The position numbers and the translations under genes were made by a program. This document shows, piece after piece, positions 16,646 to 23,825 of a stretch of DNA of 52,283 nt (within the stretch, counting starts at the first letter, position 1; each line of letters begins with the position of its first letter). The notes under the pieces are model-generated. The model was not told the DNA's origin. It ran no database searches and saw only the letters and a program-made list of their open reading frames with translations. The DNA comes from JAWXVD01 sp044425705 (GTDB lineage: Bacteria > Bacillota > Clostridia > Lachnospirales > Lachnospiraceae), in the NCBI GenBank assembly GCA_044425705.1, contig JAWXVD010000010.1, positions 1 through 52,283 of the forward strand, read 5' to 3'.

Positions 16646-16702
16646 ACTTATTATGCCCACACAATCACTACGTTGACTTGTGTGAAAAGAACAACAATAA
16701 GT
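16646..16702 (+). terminator. Two-tier hairpin upstream of nfnA, terminator or leader structure
   Basis: Outer stem ACTTATT (16646-16652) with AATAAGT (16696-16702); inner stem CACACAA (16658-16664) with TTGTGTG (16678-16684). Both are perfect 7-bp stems. No T-run follows. It lies just after the previous stop codon and before the nfn promoter, so a terminator role is simplest. Confidence 0.5.
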
Positions 16703-16736
16703 ATCATTTTATGATTTCATTTTCAGTAATAGATGG

Positions 16737-16742
16737 TATAAT
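16737..16742 (+). promoter_or_regulatory. Probable -10 element of the nfnAB promoter
   Basis: TATAAT at 16737-16742 lies 67 bases before the nfnA ATG. The -35 region at the right distance (ATTTCA, 16714-16719) is poor, suggesting an activator or another -35. Confidence 0.4.
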
Positions 16743-16809
16743 AATAGTTAGATGAAAAATTCATCTTGTAATATAAGATAGTACAATAACATGATATGGA
16801 GGAAAAGTT

Positions 16810-17691
16810 ATGTATAAGATTTCTAAAGTGCAGGAACTTGCTGCAAATATTTTTTTAATGGAAGTAGAGGCAAAACGAGTTGCAACGAAGTGTGAACCAG
16901 GTCAATTTGTTATTGTAAGAATGGGTCAAGATGGAGAACGTATTCCTTTAACGATTTGTGATTATAATAGAGAATTAGGAACAGTTACTATTGTTTTTCA
17001 AATTGTAGGAGCTGGTACTGAGTATATGTCCAAATTACAACAAGGTGACTCTTTCCATGATTTTGTAGGCCCCTTAGGTGTAGCTTCTGAGTTTGTCAGT
17101 GAAGATATAGAAGAATTAAAAACAAAGAACATTTTATTTGTTGCGGGTGGTGTTGGTACTGCACCAGTATATCCACAGGTAAAATGGTTGCATGAACATG
17201 GAATTGCAGCAGACGTCATTATTGGTGCGAAAAATAAAGAACTATTGATTTTAGAAAAAGAAATGGAAGCTGTTGCTGGAAATTTATATGTAACCACAGA
17301 TGATGGTTCTTATGGTAGAAGTGGTATGGTTACCCAAACAATTAACGATTTAGTAGCTGATGGAAAACAGTATGATGTTTGTATCGCTATTGGACCTATG
17401 ATTATGATGAAATTTGTCTGTTTATTAACAAAAGAATTAGAAATTCCAACAATTGTTAGTTTGAACCCAATTATGGTAGATGGAACAGGTATGTGTGGTG
17501 CTTGTCGTGTTACGATTGGAGACGAGATTAAATTTGCATGTGTAGATGGACCGGAATTTGACGGACATAAAGTAAATTTTGACGAAGCCATGAAACGCCA
17601 ACAAATTTATAAAACACAAGAAGGTAGAGATTATCTAAAAGCAAAAGAAGGCGATACACATCACGGAGGATGTGGAAATTGTAACGATTAG
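16810..17691 (+). CDS. nfnA: NfnA: small subunit of electron-bifurcating NADH-dependent ferredoxin:NADP+ oxidoreductase
   Basis: Together with NfnB it couples NADPH oxidation to reduction of ferredoxin and NAD+ (and the reverse), balancing cytosolic redox pools in anaerobes. A ferredoxin-reductase-like FAD domain (RIPLTICDY, around 45-52), an NAD domain (VAGGVGTAP, 111-119) and a C-terminal [2Fe-2S] site with C229, C232 and C244 (MCGACRVTIGDE) are seen. The tail (HHGGCGNCND) is cysteine-rich. Relatives include PyrK and sulfide dehydrogenase SudB; the immediate NfnB partner supports Nfn. GGAGGA precedes the ATG. Confidence 0.88.
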   Translation: MYKISKVQELAANIFLMEVEAKRVATKCEPGQFVIVRMGQDGERIPLTICDYNRELGTVTIVFQIVGAGTEYMSKLQQGDSFHDFVGPLGVASEFVSEDIEELKTKNILFVAGGVGTAPVYPQVKWLHEHGIAADVIIGAKNKELLILEKEMEAVAGNLYVTTDDGSYGRSGMVTQTINDLVADGKQYDVCIAIGPMIMMKFVCLLTKELEIPTIVSLNPIMVDGTGMCGACRVTIGDEIKFACVDGPEFDGHKVNFDEAMKRQQIYKTQEGRDYLKAKEGDTHHGGCGNCND

Positions 17692-17701
17692 AGTATGGAA
17701 G

Positions 17702-17727
17702 GTTGCAGGTCGTGGGTGAACTGTAAT
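17702..17727 (+). repeat. Small dispersed hairpin, copy 2 (GTTGCAG...CTGTAAT)
   Basis: GTTGCAG (17702-17708) and CTGTAAT (17721-17727) pair with compensating G-U changes around the 12-base loop GTCGTGGGTGAA. It lies in the 53-base gap between nfnA and nfnB, directly upstream of the nfnB ribosome binding site, and could tune the subunit ratio. Confidence 0.55.
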
Positions 17728-17744
17728 ATGGGAAGGAGCAGATA

Positions 17745-19133
17745 ATGGATATATTGAAAAAAGTACCAGTAAGAGAACAAGAGGCAGCTGTAAGAGCGAC
17801 AAACTTTGATGAAGTTTGTCTAGGATATAATATAGAAGAAGCCATGGAAGAAGCTAATCGTTGTATTGGATGTAAAAATGCGCAATGTATCAAAGGATGT
17901 CCAGTGGCCATTGATATTCCTGGATTTATTGAACAAGTGAAAGAAGGTGATATTGCTTCAGCTTATCAGGTGATTAGTGAGGCATCAGCTTTGCCAGCGG
18001 TTTGTGGAAGAGTATGTCCACAAGAAAGTCAATGTGAAGGAAAATGTATTCGTGGATTTAAAGGAGAACCTGTATCTATTGGTAAATTAGAGAGATTTGT
18101 AGCTGATTGGGCTGGAAAAAATGGAATTAAACCAGTTGTAACAGCTGAAAAGAAAGCTAAAAAAGTAGCTGTTATCGGTTCTGGTCCTGCCGGACTAGCT
18201 TGTGCAGGTGATTTGGCTAAAATGGGATATGACGTGACTATTTTCGAAGCACTTCATGAAGCAGGTGGAGTTTTGGTTTATGGAATACCAGAATTTCGTC
18301 TTCCTAAAATCGATGTAGTAAAAAAAGAAATTGATAATGTATTGGATCTTGGTGTAAAGCTAGAAACTAATGTAGTTGTAGGTAAATCAGTAACAATAGA
18401 TGAATTGATGGATGAAGAAGGTTTTGATGCTGTATTTATTGGTTCTGGTGCTGGATTACCTAAATTCATGGGAATTGCTGGTGAAAATGCAAATGGTGTC
18501 TTCTCAGCAAATGAATATTTAACTAGAAGTAATTTGATGAAAGCATTTAAAGAAGATTCTACAACACCAATCATGCGTGGTAAAAAAGTAGCCGTTGTGG
18601 GTGGTGGAAATGTGGCCATGGACGCTGCTCGTACAGCACTTCGTATAGGTGCAGAAGTGCATATTGTATATCGTAGAAGTGAAGAAGAATTACCTGCTAG
18701 GGTTGAAGAAGTTCATCATGCAAAAGAAGAAGGTATTATCTTCGATTTATTAACGAATCCAACAGAAATATTAACAGATGATAATGGTTGGGTGAATGGA
18801 ATAAAATGTGTGAGAATGGAACTTGGCGAGCCTGATGCTTCTGGTAGAAGAAGACCTGTGGTAGTTGCAGGTTCAGAATTTGTTATGGAGGTGGACACTG
18901 TAATCATGTCACTTGGAACTTCGCCTAATCCATTAATTTCTTCTACTACTGATGGTTTAGATATTAATAAATGGCAATGTATTATTGCGGATGAAGATTT
19001 TGGACAAACATCAAGAAAAGGTGTATTTGCTGGTGGAGATGCAGTTACAGGAGCTGCAACAGTTATTTTAGCAATGGGTGCTGGACGTGCTGCTGCTAAA
19101 GGAATTCAAAATTATCTGGAAAATGAAGTATAA
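17745..19133 (+). CDS. nfnB: NfnB: large subunit of the bifurcating Nfn complex (GltD-like flavoprotein)
   Basis: A 462-residue glutamate-synthase-small-subunit-like protein, annotated in many genomes as gltA. Two [4Fe-4S] sites are seen: C40, C43, C48, C52 and C87, C91, C97, C101. The bifurcating FAD site has GSGPAG (145-150) and the NADPH site has GGGNVAMDAARTA followed by VYRRSEEELPAR. The C-terminal GGDAVTGAATVILAMGAGR closes the FAD fold. No large glutamate synthase subunit is nearby; the NfnA partner fixes the assignment. GGAAGGAG precedes the ATG. Confidence 0.9.
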   Translation: MDILKKVPVREQEAAVRATNFDEVCLGYNIEEAMEEANRCIGCKNAQCIKGCPVAIDIPGFIEQVKEGDIASAYQVISEASALPAVCGRVCPQESQCEGKCIRGFKGEPVSIGKLERFVADWAGKNGIKPVVTAEKKAKKVAVIGSGPAGLACAGDLAKMGYDVTIFEALHEAGGVLVYGIPEFRLPKIDVVKKEIDNVLDLGVKLETNVVVGKSVTIDELMDEEGFDAVFIGSGAGLPKFMGIAGENANGVFSANEYLTRSNLMKAFKEDSTTPIMRGKKVAVVGGGNVAMDAARTALRIGAEVHIVYRRSEEELPARVEEVHHAKEEGIIFDLLTNPTEILTDDNGWVNGIKCVRMELGEPDASGRRRPVVVAGSEFVMEVDTVIMSLGTSPNPLISSTTDGLDINKWQCIIADEDFGQTSRKGVFAGGDAVTGAATVILAMGAGRAAAKGIQNYLENEV

Positions 19134-19178
19134 GACGTATAAGTTAATTGGTTCATGTTATTTATTCTGAAATAAATA

Positions 19179-19184
19179 TATAAT
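19179..19184 (+). promoter_or_regulatory. Possible -10 element before the zinc-ribbon membrane gene
   Basis: TATAAT at 19179-19184, 52 bases before the ATG at 19236. No good -35 is seen at 16-18 bases. Weak evidence. Confidence 0.3.
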
Positions 19185-19235
19185 AGCAATGTGTTGGGGG
19201 ATGCATAGCTATTTTAAACAAAGGAGAAATAGGTT

Positions 19236-19895
19236 ATGTCGTGGTGTCCAGAATGTAAAAATGAGTATGTAGATGGAATTACTGTGTGTTCTGATTGCGG
19301 GTCTGAATTAGTAGAGACATTAGAGGAAGAACAGGAAAATTTAGAATTTATTTCAACAGAAGATGCATTGTTAAGTAGAATGAAAGAAACTTCGGAAAGA
19401 CAGAAAATTCCCTTAAGCGGTGTTTATGAAAATGCTACAAAAAAAGCTGAAGATTACAAATCAGGTGCATATACTTTAGTGGGAATGGGTGCTCTTGGTA
19501 TTGTTTTTGTGGTTCTATTTTGGTTTGGATTCTTACCGGTAAATACATCAGAAACTTCAAGATATTTAATTACTGGTGTTATGGGAATTATGTTTATATT
19601 GTTCTTTATTATGGGTGTTTTCTCTTTCAAATCATTTAAAAAATTTGAAAAAACTGCTATTGTAGAAAATACTTTAACAGATACATTGACAGAGTGGTGC
19701 AATGAATATTTTACTGTCAACAATATCGATCAAGAACTAGATCTAGAGGATGCAACAGATGAACTTTTGTATTTTCAACGTTCAGAATATATGAAAGAAA
19801 TTATCAGCAAAAATTTCATGAATTTAAAACAAGATTACTTGGACAATTTCGTAGATGAATTATATCCTAAACTTTTTGATGAAAATCAAATATAG
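19236..19895 (+). CDS. Zinc-ribbon membrane protein, function unknown
   Basis: A 219-residue protein. The N-terminal zinc ribbon has C4, C7, C18 and C21 (WCPECKNEYV...CSDCGSEL). A disordered acidic linker follows, then two membrane helices (~77-100 and ~106-130) and a ~85-residue acidic cytoplasmic tail rich in aromatic and charged residues. AAAGGAG precedes the ATG. This is the third zinc-ribbon gene in 13 kb (with 7010-7906 and 15502-16635), a layout common in Lachnospiraceae small membrane proteins, but I know of no assigned function. Confidence 0.75.
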   Translation: MSWCPECKNEYVDGITVCSDCGSELVETLEEEQENLEFISTEDALLSRMKETSERQKIPLSGVYENATKKAEDYKSGAYTLVGMGALGIVFVVLFWFGFLPVNTSETSRYLITGVMGIMFILFFIMGVFSFKSFKKFEKTAIVENTLTDTLTEWCNEYFTVNNIDQELDLEDATDELLYFQRSEYMKEIISKNFMNLKQDYLDNFVDELYPKLFDENQI

Positions 19896-19951
19896 AAATA
19901 TTGATGTAGCGAAGCTGATAAAATTTTATAGGATTATAGTAATGTATATGT

Positions 19952-19991
19952 CAAATCATAAGGGCTTGCTTTTGCAAGCTCTTATGATTTG
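19952..19991. terminator. 18-bp hairpin with TTTT loop, probable terminator
   Basis: 18 bases (19952-19969) pair with 19974-19991 over the whole length with one G-U, across a TTTT loop. It lies 56 bases after the preceding stop. No T-run follows on the + strand, so termination efficiency is uncertain; it may also protect the mRNA 3' end. Confidence 0.6.
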
Positions 19992-20030
19992 TTAAGGGGA
20001 TTGATCCTTAGAAAAGGAAGTGAAAAAATA

Positions 20031-20510
20031 ATGCGAATAACAATTATTGCAGTTGGTAAAATAAAAGAAAAATTTTATAGAGATGCAATTGCAGAATATA
20101 CAAAACGGCTAAGTCGTTACTGTAAATTGGAAATACTTGAAGTGTCTGACGAAAAAACACCAGATGCAGCTAGTGAAGCCTTGGAAAATCAAATTAAAGA
20201 GGCGGAAGCTAATCGTATTTTAAAAGCAATTAAAGATGATGCTTATGTCATTGCTACAGCTATTCATGGAGTACATTATGATTCTATAGCCTTTGGTGAG
20301 AAAATTCATAAACTAGGTGTTTATGGAGAAAGCCATATAGTGTTTGTCATAGGTGGTTCCTTAGGACTCCATGATAGTGTATACAAACGTGCTAATGAAA
20401 AAATTAGTTTTTCTAAAATGACTTTTCCACACCAACTGATGCGTGTTATTTTATTAGAACAAATTTATAGAGGTTTTCGTATTGTTGCCAGAGAGCCTTA
20501 TCATAAATAA
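20031..20510 (+). CDS. rlmH: 23S rRNA (pseudouridine-1915 N3) methyltransferase RlmH
   Basis: SPOUT-class methyltransferase acting on helix 69 of 23S rRNA in assembled 70S ribosomes. From ATG 20031 it is 159 residues, the exact family length, beginning MRITIIAVGKIKEKF. The SAM-binding knot has FVIGGSLGLHDSV, followed by ISFSKMTFPHQLMRV and the C-terminal REPYHK. An in-frame start at 19989 lies inside the upstream hairpin and is rejected. AAAAGGAAG lies about 10 bases before the chosen ATG. Confidence 0.96.
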   Translation: MRITIIAVGKIKEKFYRDAIAEYTKRLSRYCKLEILEVSDEKTPDAASEALENQIKEAEANRILKAIKDDAYVIATAIHGVHYDSIAFGEKIHKLGVYGESHIVFVIGGSLGLHDSVYKRANEKISFSKMTFPHQLMRVILLEQIYRGFRIVAREPYHK

Positions 20511-20570
20511 TACTAAGAGATGCATATATTAATGGAAAGAATGTTCTAGTGGAGTTGTATTTATAAATAT

Positions 20571-20867
20571 ATGCAATTTTTTAAAACAATAAAAAAAGGT
20601 TCTTCTGATGATGTAAAAGAAAAAATGGTAGATGTTTTTCAATTGCCAAAGGATATAATATTAGGTATGTCAATTGTAACAGTCATCGGTATGTCAGAAG
20701 TATGGGTAGAAAATTATAAAGGTATTTTAGAATGTACCAATGATTCAATCGTACTGCAAGGAAAACGATGCCAAATAGGTGTTTATGGAAAGCAGTTGAC
20801 CATTGACTATTATACAAGTAACGATATGAAAATATATGGAAAAATATCCGCTATAAAATATTTTTAA
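20571..20867 (+). CDS. yqfC: Sporulation protein YqfC (YabP/YqfC family)
   Basis: A 98-residue beta-rich protein of the YabP family, sigma-E-dependent in Bacillus and needed for efficient sporulation. Visible features are FQLPKDIILG, ILECTNDSIVLQG and GISAIKYF-like end GKISAIKYF. Its position before yqfD and phoH is as in Bacillus. The ribosome binding site is weak (no GGAGG within 15 bases). Confidence 0.88.
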   Translation: MQFFKTIKKGSSDDVKEKMVDVFQLPKDIILGMSIVTVIGMSEVWVENYKGILECTNDSIVLQGKRCQIGVYGKQLTIDYYTSNDMKIYGKISAIKYF

Positions 20868-20878
20868 TGAATGAGGTG

Positions 20879-20963
20879 GTGTGAAAAATAAGATTTTTCA
20901 CACGGCAATTTGTCTCTTACGAGCCAAAGTTGCCAGGCTGAGAGAAAGTGATGTATTAGTATG
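20879..20963 (+). repeat. Dispersed leader element, copy A (upstream of yqfD)
   Basis: An 11-bp perfect hairpin (GTGTGAAAAAT 20879-20889, loop AAG, ATTTTTCACAC 20893-20903) is followed by a structured segment 20904-20938 in which GGCAA (20904-20908) can pair with TTGCC (20930-20934). The leader block TGAGAGAAAGTGATG begins at 20939 and the yqfD ATG is at 20961. The 20904-20938 segment is nearly identical to 27261-27294. Confidence 0.75.
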
Positions 20964-22208
20964 TTAAGAATAATCCGATATTGCAAAGGATACGTAAAGA
21001 TAAAAATTTGGGGATATGCGCCAGAACGATTTATTAATTTATGTGGAAATCATCGTATTGTTTTATGGGATTTGATTAAGTATGAACAATACTATGAATT
21101 GAAGGTGATAGTATCTGATTTATGGTTTATGAAAAATCTGGCAAAAAAAACTGGCGTAAGGATTTCAATTCTAGAGCGCTTTGGCATGCCATTCTTTTTG
21201 AAAAATCATAAAAAAAGGAAAATATTCCTTGCAGGTTTTCCGTTGTGTATTTTTTTCTTATTAAGCATGACAAGATTTATATGGGCCATTGACTGTAATG
21301 GTAATTCAGAGGTAACGAATGATGTTCTTTTAGATTTTTTAGAAAATCATAAAGTTACTTATGGTACATATATTCCAAGTATCGACACAGAAACTTTAGA
21401 ACTTGAATTGAGAAGAGAATTTCCAGTATTTACATGGGTTTCAGTGACTATAGATGGTACAAGGATTTATATTGATGTAAACGAAAATGATATCCTGAAT
21501 ACTAGTGACCTTAGTCAAGAGGCGGGAGATTATTATGATATTGTGTCATCCACAGATGGTATCATAACATCTATTCTCACAAGAAGTGGAGTTCCTATGG
21601 TAAAAGTAGGTGATACAGTGAATGCAGGTGATATTCTAATTTCAGGAAGTGTACCTATTTACGACAATGATGGCAATATTAAATCTTTTCAGTATGTAAA
21701 AGCTGATGGAGATATTTATATACAAACAGAATATGAAGTAGCGGAAGAAATGCAACGTTACTATCAATATAAAGATTATACAGGTGAGGAAGTTAGTAAG
21801 GGTTTTGTTGAAATATTTGGTAAAAAATTCACATGGGATATTCAACAAGTATCTTTTCCCTATTATGATATTGTAAAAAATAAGAAACAATTACAAATAC
21901 TAGATCATATTTATCTACCAGTGTATTGGGGCAAATATATCTATCGTGATTACATGAAAGTTGATGCAATATACTCCATGGAGGAAAGCGAACGTTTAAT
22001 TTATAATAAATTTAATGAACTTATTGTACTTTTAACAGAAAAAGGGGTACAAATTATTGAAAAAAATGTTAAAATACAAACAAGTGATATTAAAATAGGA
22101 ATCTATGGTACCTTGTCTATTATATTAGAACAAAGTGCAACAGGTGAAATTGACACAGAAGCTATGCAATCACTCATTGTAATACCAATAATAGAAGAAC
22201 AGGAGTAA
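20961..22208 (+). CDS. yqfD: Sporulation protein YqfD
   Basis: A 415-residue sporulation protein, sigma-E regulon in Bacillus. An N-terminal ~85-residue basic domain is followed by one membrane helix (~92-112, FPLCIFFLLSM) and a large extracytoplasmic region (FPVFTWVSVTIDGTRIYIDV, cited in parts FPVFTWVSV and GTRIYIDVNE) typical of the YqfD family. The start follows leader element A directly. Between yqfC and yqfD lie 93 bases, unlike the tight spacing usual for this pair. Confidence 0.9.
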   Translation: MLRIIRYCKGYVKIKIWGYAPERFINLCGNHRIVLWDLIKYEQYYELKVIVSDLWFMKNLAKKTGVRISILERFGMPFFLKNHKKRKIFLAGFPLCIFFLLSMTRFIWAIDCNGNSEVTNDVLLDFLENHKVTYGTYIPSIDTETLELELRREFPVFTWVSVTIDGTRIYIDVNENDILNTSDLSQEAGDYYDIVSSTDGIITSILTRSGVPMVKVGDTVNAGDILISGSVPIYDNDGNIKSFQYVKADGDIYIQTEYEVAEEMQRYYQYKDYTGEEVSKGFVEIFGKKFTWDIQQVSFPYYDIVKNKKQLQILDHIYLPVYWGKYIYRDYMKVDAIYSMEESERLIYNKFNELIVLLTEKGVQIIEKNVKIQTSDIKIGIYGTLSIILEQSATGEIDTEAMQSLIVIPIIEEQE

Positions 22209-22217
22209 GAGTAATAT

Positions 22218-23231
22218 ATGACAGATGTAGAACTGATCATTGATGTGCCTTCAGATCATTTTTTAAATGTTTTTGGTCAATATGATATATATAGCAAAAA
22301 AATAGAAAAAGCTTTTCAGATTCGAATTGTCTATCGAGATGGTATGGTCAAGCTGGTTGGTCTTGATAAAAATGTGAAGAACGGTGCTAATGTAATTAAT
22401 CAATTAGTTGAATTATCTAAGAGAGGAAATCAAATTCAGGAACAGGATGTTGATTATGGTATTGAAATGAGTATGGAAGAGAAAGAAGATGTATTGCTAG
22501 AAATAGATGGAAATTTAATTTGTCATACTATGAGTGGGCGTCCTATCAAGCCAAAAACTTTAGGGCAAAAGCAATATGTAGATGCTATTAAGAAAAATAT
22601 GATTGTATTTGGACTAGGACCAGCTGGTACTGGAAAAACATATTTAGCTATGGCAATGGCTATTACGGCATTCAAAAATAATGAGGTTGAGCGTATTATT
22701 TTAACAAGGCCAGCTATTGAGGCAGGGGAAAAACTTGGATTTTTACCGGGTGATTTGCAAAGTAAGGTGGATCCTTATTTAAGACCTTTATATGATGCCC
22801 TCTATCAAATTATGGGAGCCGAGAGTTTCGCGAAGAATATGGAAAAGGGTCTAATAGAAGTAGCGCCACTTGCGTATATGCGTGGTAGAACATTAGAGCA
22901 TGCTTTTATTATTTTAGATGAAGCACAAAACACCACACCTGCCCAGATGAAAATGTTTCTCACTAGAATTGGTTTTGGATCTAAAGTTATTATTACTGGA
23001 GATAGTACCCAGAAAGATTTAGCACCAGGTACGAAATCAGGATTAGATGTAGCTACAAAGGTATTGGCTAAAGTAGATGAAATATCATTTTGTACCTTAA
23101 CAAATCGAGATGTTGTGAGACATCCTTTGGTTCAAAAAATTGTGAAGGCTTATGAAGTGTTTGAAAATAAAGAAACAAATAAAATGAAATATCGCTCAAA
23201 AACGAAAACCACTAAAAATAATAAATTTTAA
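22218..23231 (+). CDS. phoH: PhoH family ATPase/RNase-associated protein
   Basis: A cytosolic ATPase of the PhoH-like (YlaK/PhoH) group. An N-terminal ~80-residue KH-like region precedes the P-loop GPAGTGKT (134-141) and Walker B FIILDEAQNTTP. RPAIEAGEKLGFLPGDL is diagnostic. In many bacteria phoH sits beside ybeY, as here, fitting a role in RNA processing or ribosome quality control. The C-terminal ~25 residues are basic and low-complexity. The start lies 9 bases after the yqfD stop. Confidence 0.93.
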   Translation: MTDVELIIDVPSDHFLNVFGQYDIYSKKIEKAFQIRIVYRDGMVKLVGLDKNVKNGANVINQLVELSKRGNQIQEQDVDYGIEMSMEEKEDVLLEIDGNLICHTMSGRPIKPKTLGQKQYVDAIKKNMIVFGLGPAGTGKTYLAMAMAITAFKNNEVERIILTRPAIEAGEKLGFLPGDLQSKVDPYLRPLYDALYQIMGAESFAKNMEKGLIEVAPLAYMRGRTLEHAFIILDEAQNTTPAQMKMFLTRIGFGSKVIITGDSTQKDLAPGTKSGLDVATKVLAKVDEISFCTLTNRDVVRHPLVQKIVKAYEVFENKETNKMKYRSKTKTTKNNKF

Positions 23232-23238
23232 ATATATA

Positions 23239-23262
23239 GTTATAGGTCGTATGAACTGTGAC
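23239..23262 (+). repeat. Small dispersed hairpin, copy 3 (GTTATAG...CTGTGAC)
   Basis: GTTATAG (23239-23245) and CTGTGAC (23256-23262) pair with G-U pairs around the loop GTCGTATGAA. It sits between phoH and the ybeY ribosome binding site. Confidence 0.6.
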
Positions 23263-23289
23263 CATTTAAGAAAGGTAAAGGGTGTACAA

Positions 23290-23790
23290 ATGACATTTTA
23301 TATCGAGAATGTAACAGATGTAGAATTTGATTTTGATATTGAGGAAATTGCAAAATTGGTTGCAAATGAAGTTTTGGACGATAGAAGATGTCCGTATGAA
23401 ACAGAAATTAATCTCCTTATTACTAATAGTGATGAAATTCAAGAATATAATAAATCCACGCGTAACATAGATAAACCTACGGATGTACTATCTTTTCCTG
23501 GGGTCGATTTTGAGGTTCCAGCAGATTTTTCATTAGTGGAAGATTCGGTTGTTAATTATTTCAATCCAGAAAGCGGAGAATTGCTGTTAGGAGACATTGT
23601 GATTTCTGTAGAAAAACTGGAAGAGCAGGCAAGTGCTTACGGACATTCTATAAAACGAGAATTTGCATTTTTAATTGCCCATAGTATGCTACATTTATGT
23701 GGATATGATCATATGGAAGAAGATGATGCAAAAGAAATGGAACAATTACAAGAACAGACATTACAGAAATTAAATATTACAAGAGATTAA
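23290..23790 (+). CDS. ybeY: Endoribonuclease / rRNA maturation factor YbeY
   Basis: Zinc-dependent UPF0054 protein acting in 16S rRNA 3'-end maturation and 70S quality control. From ATG 23290 it has 166 residues. The metal site is HSMLHLCGYDH (HxxxHxxxxxH), with DVLSFPG and LLGDIVIS upstream. AAAGGG lies about nine bases before this ATG. An in-frame ATG at 23251 lies inside the small hairpin and is not conserved, so it is rejected. Confidence 0.95.
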   Translation: MTFYIENVTDVEFDFDIEEIAKLVANEVLDDRRCPYETEINLLITNSDEIQEYNKSTRNIDKPTDVLSFPGVDFEVPADFSLVEDSVVNYFNPESGELLLGDIVISVEKLEEQASAYGHSIKREFAFLIAHSMLHLCGYDHMEEDDAKEMEQLQEQTLQKLNITRD

Positions 23791-23825
23791 AAGGTGAGAA
23801 TAAAACAAAGGATGGACAAAAGCCC

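Noticed and set aside
20904..20940. Known riboswitch class (c-di-GMP, guanidine, preQ1) in the leader element
   Set aside because: None of the core motifs of these classes is recognisable and the downstream genes share no metabolite.
23251..23289. Extended N-terminus for YbeY
   Set aside because: The upstream ATG lies in a hairpin repeat, and the family starts near MTFYIEN with a good binding site before it.
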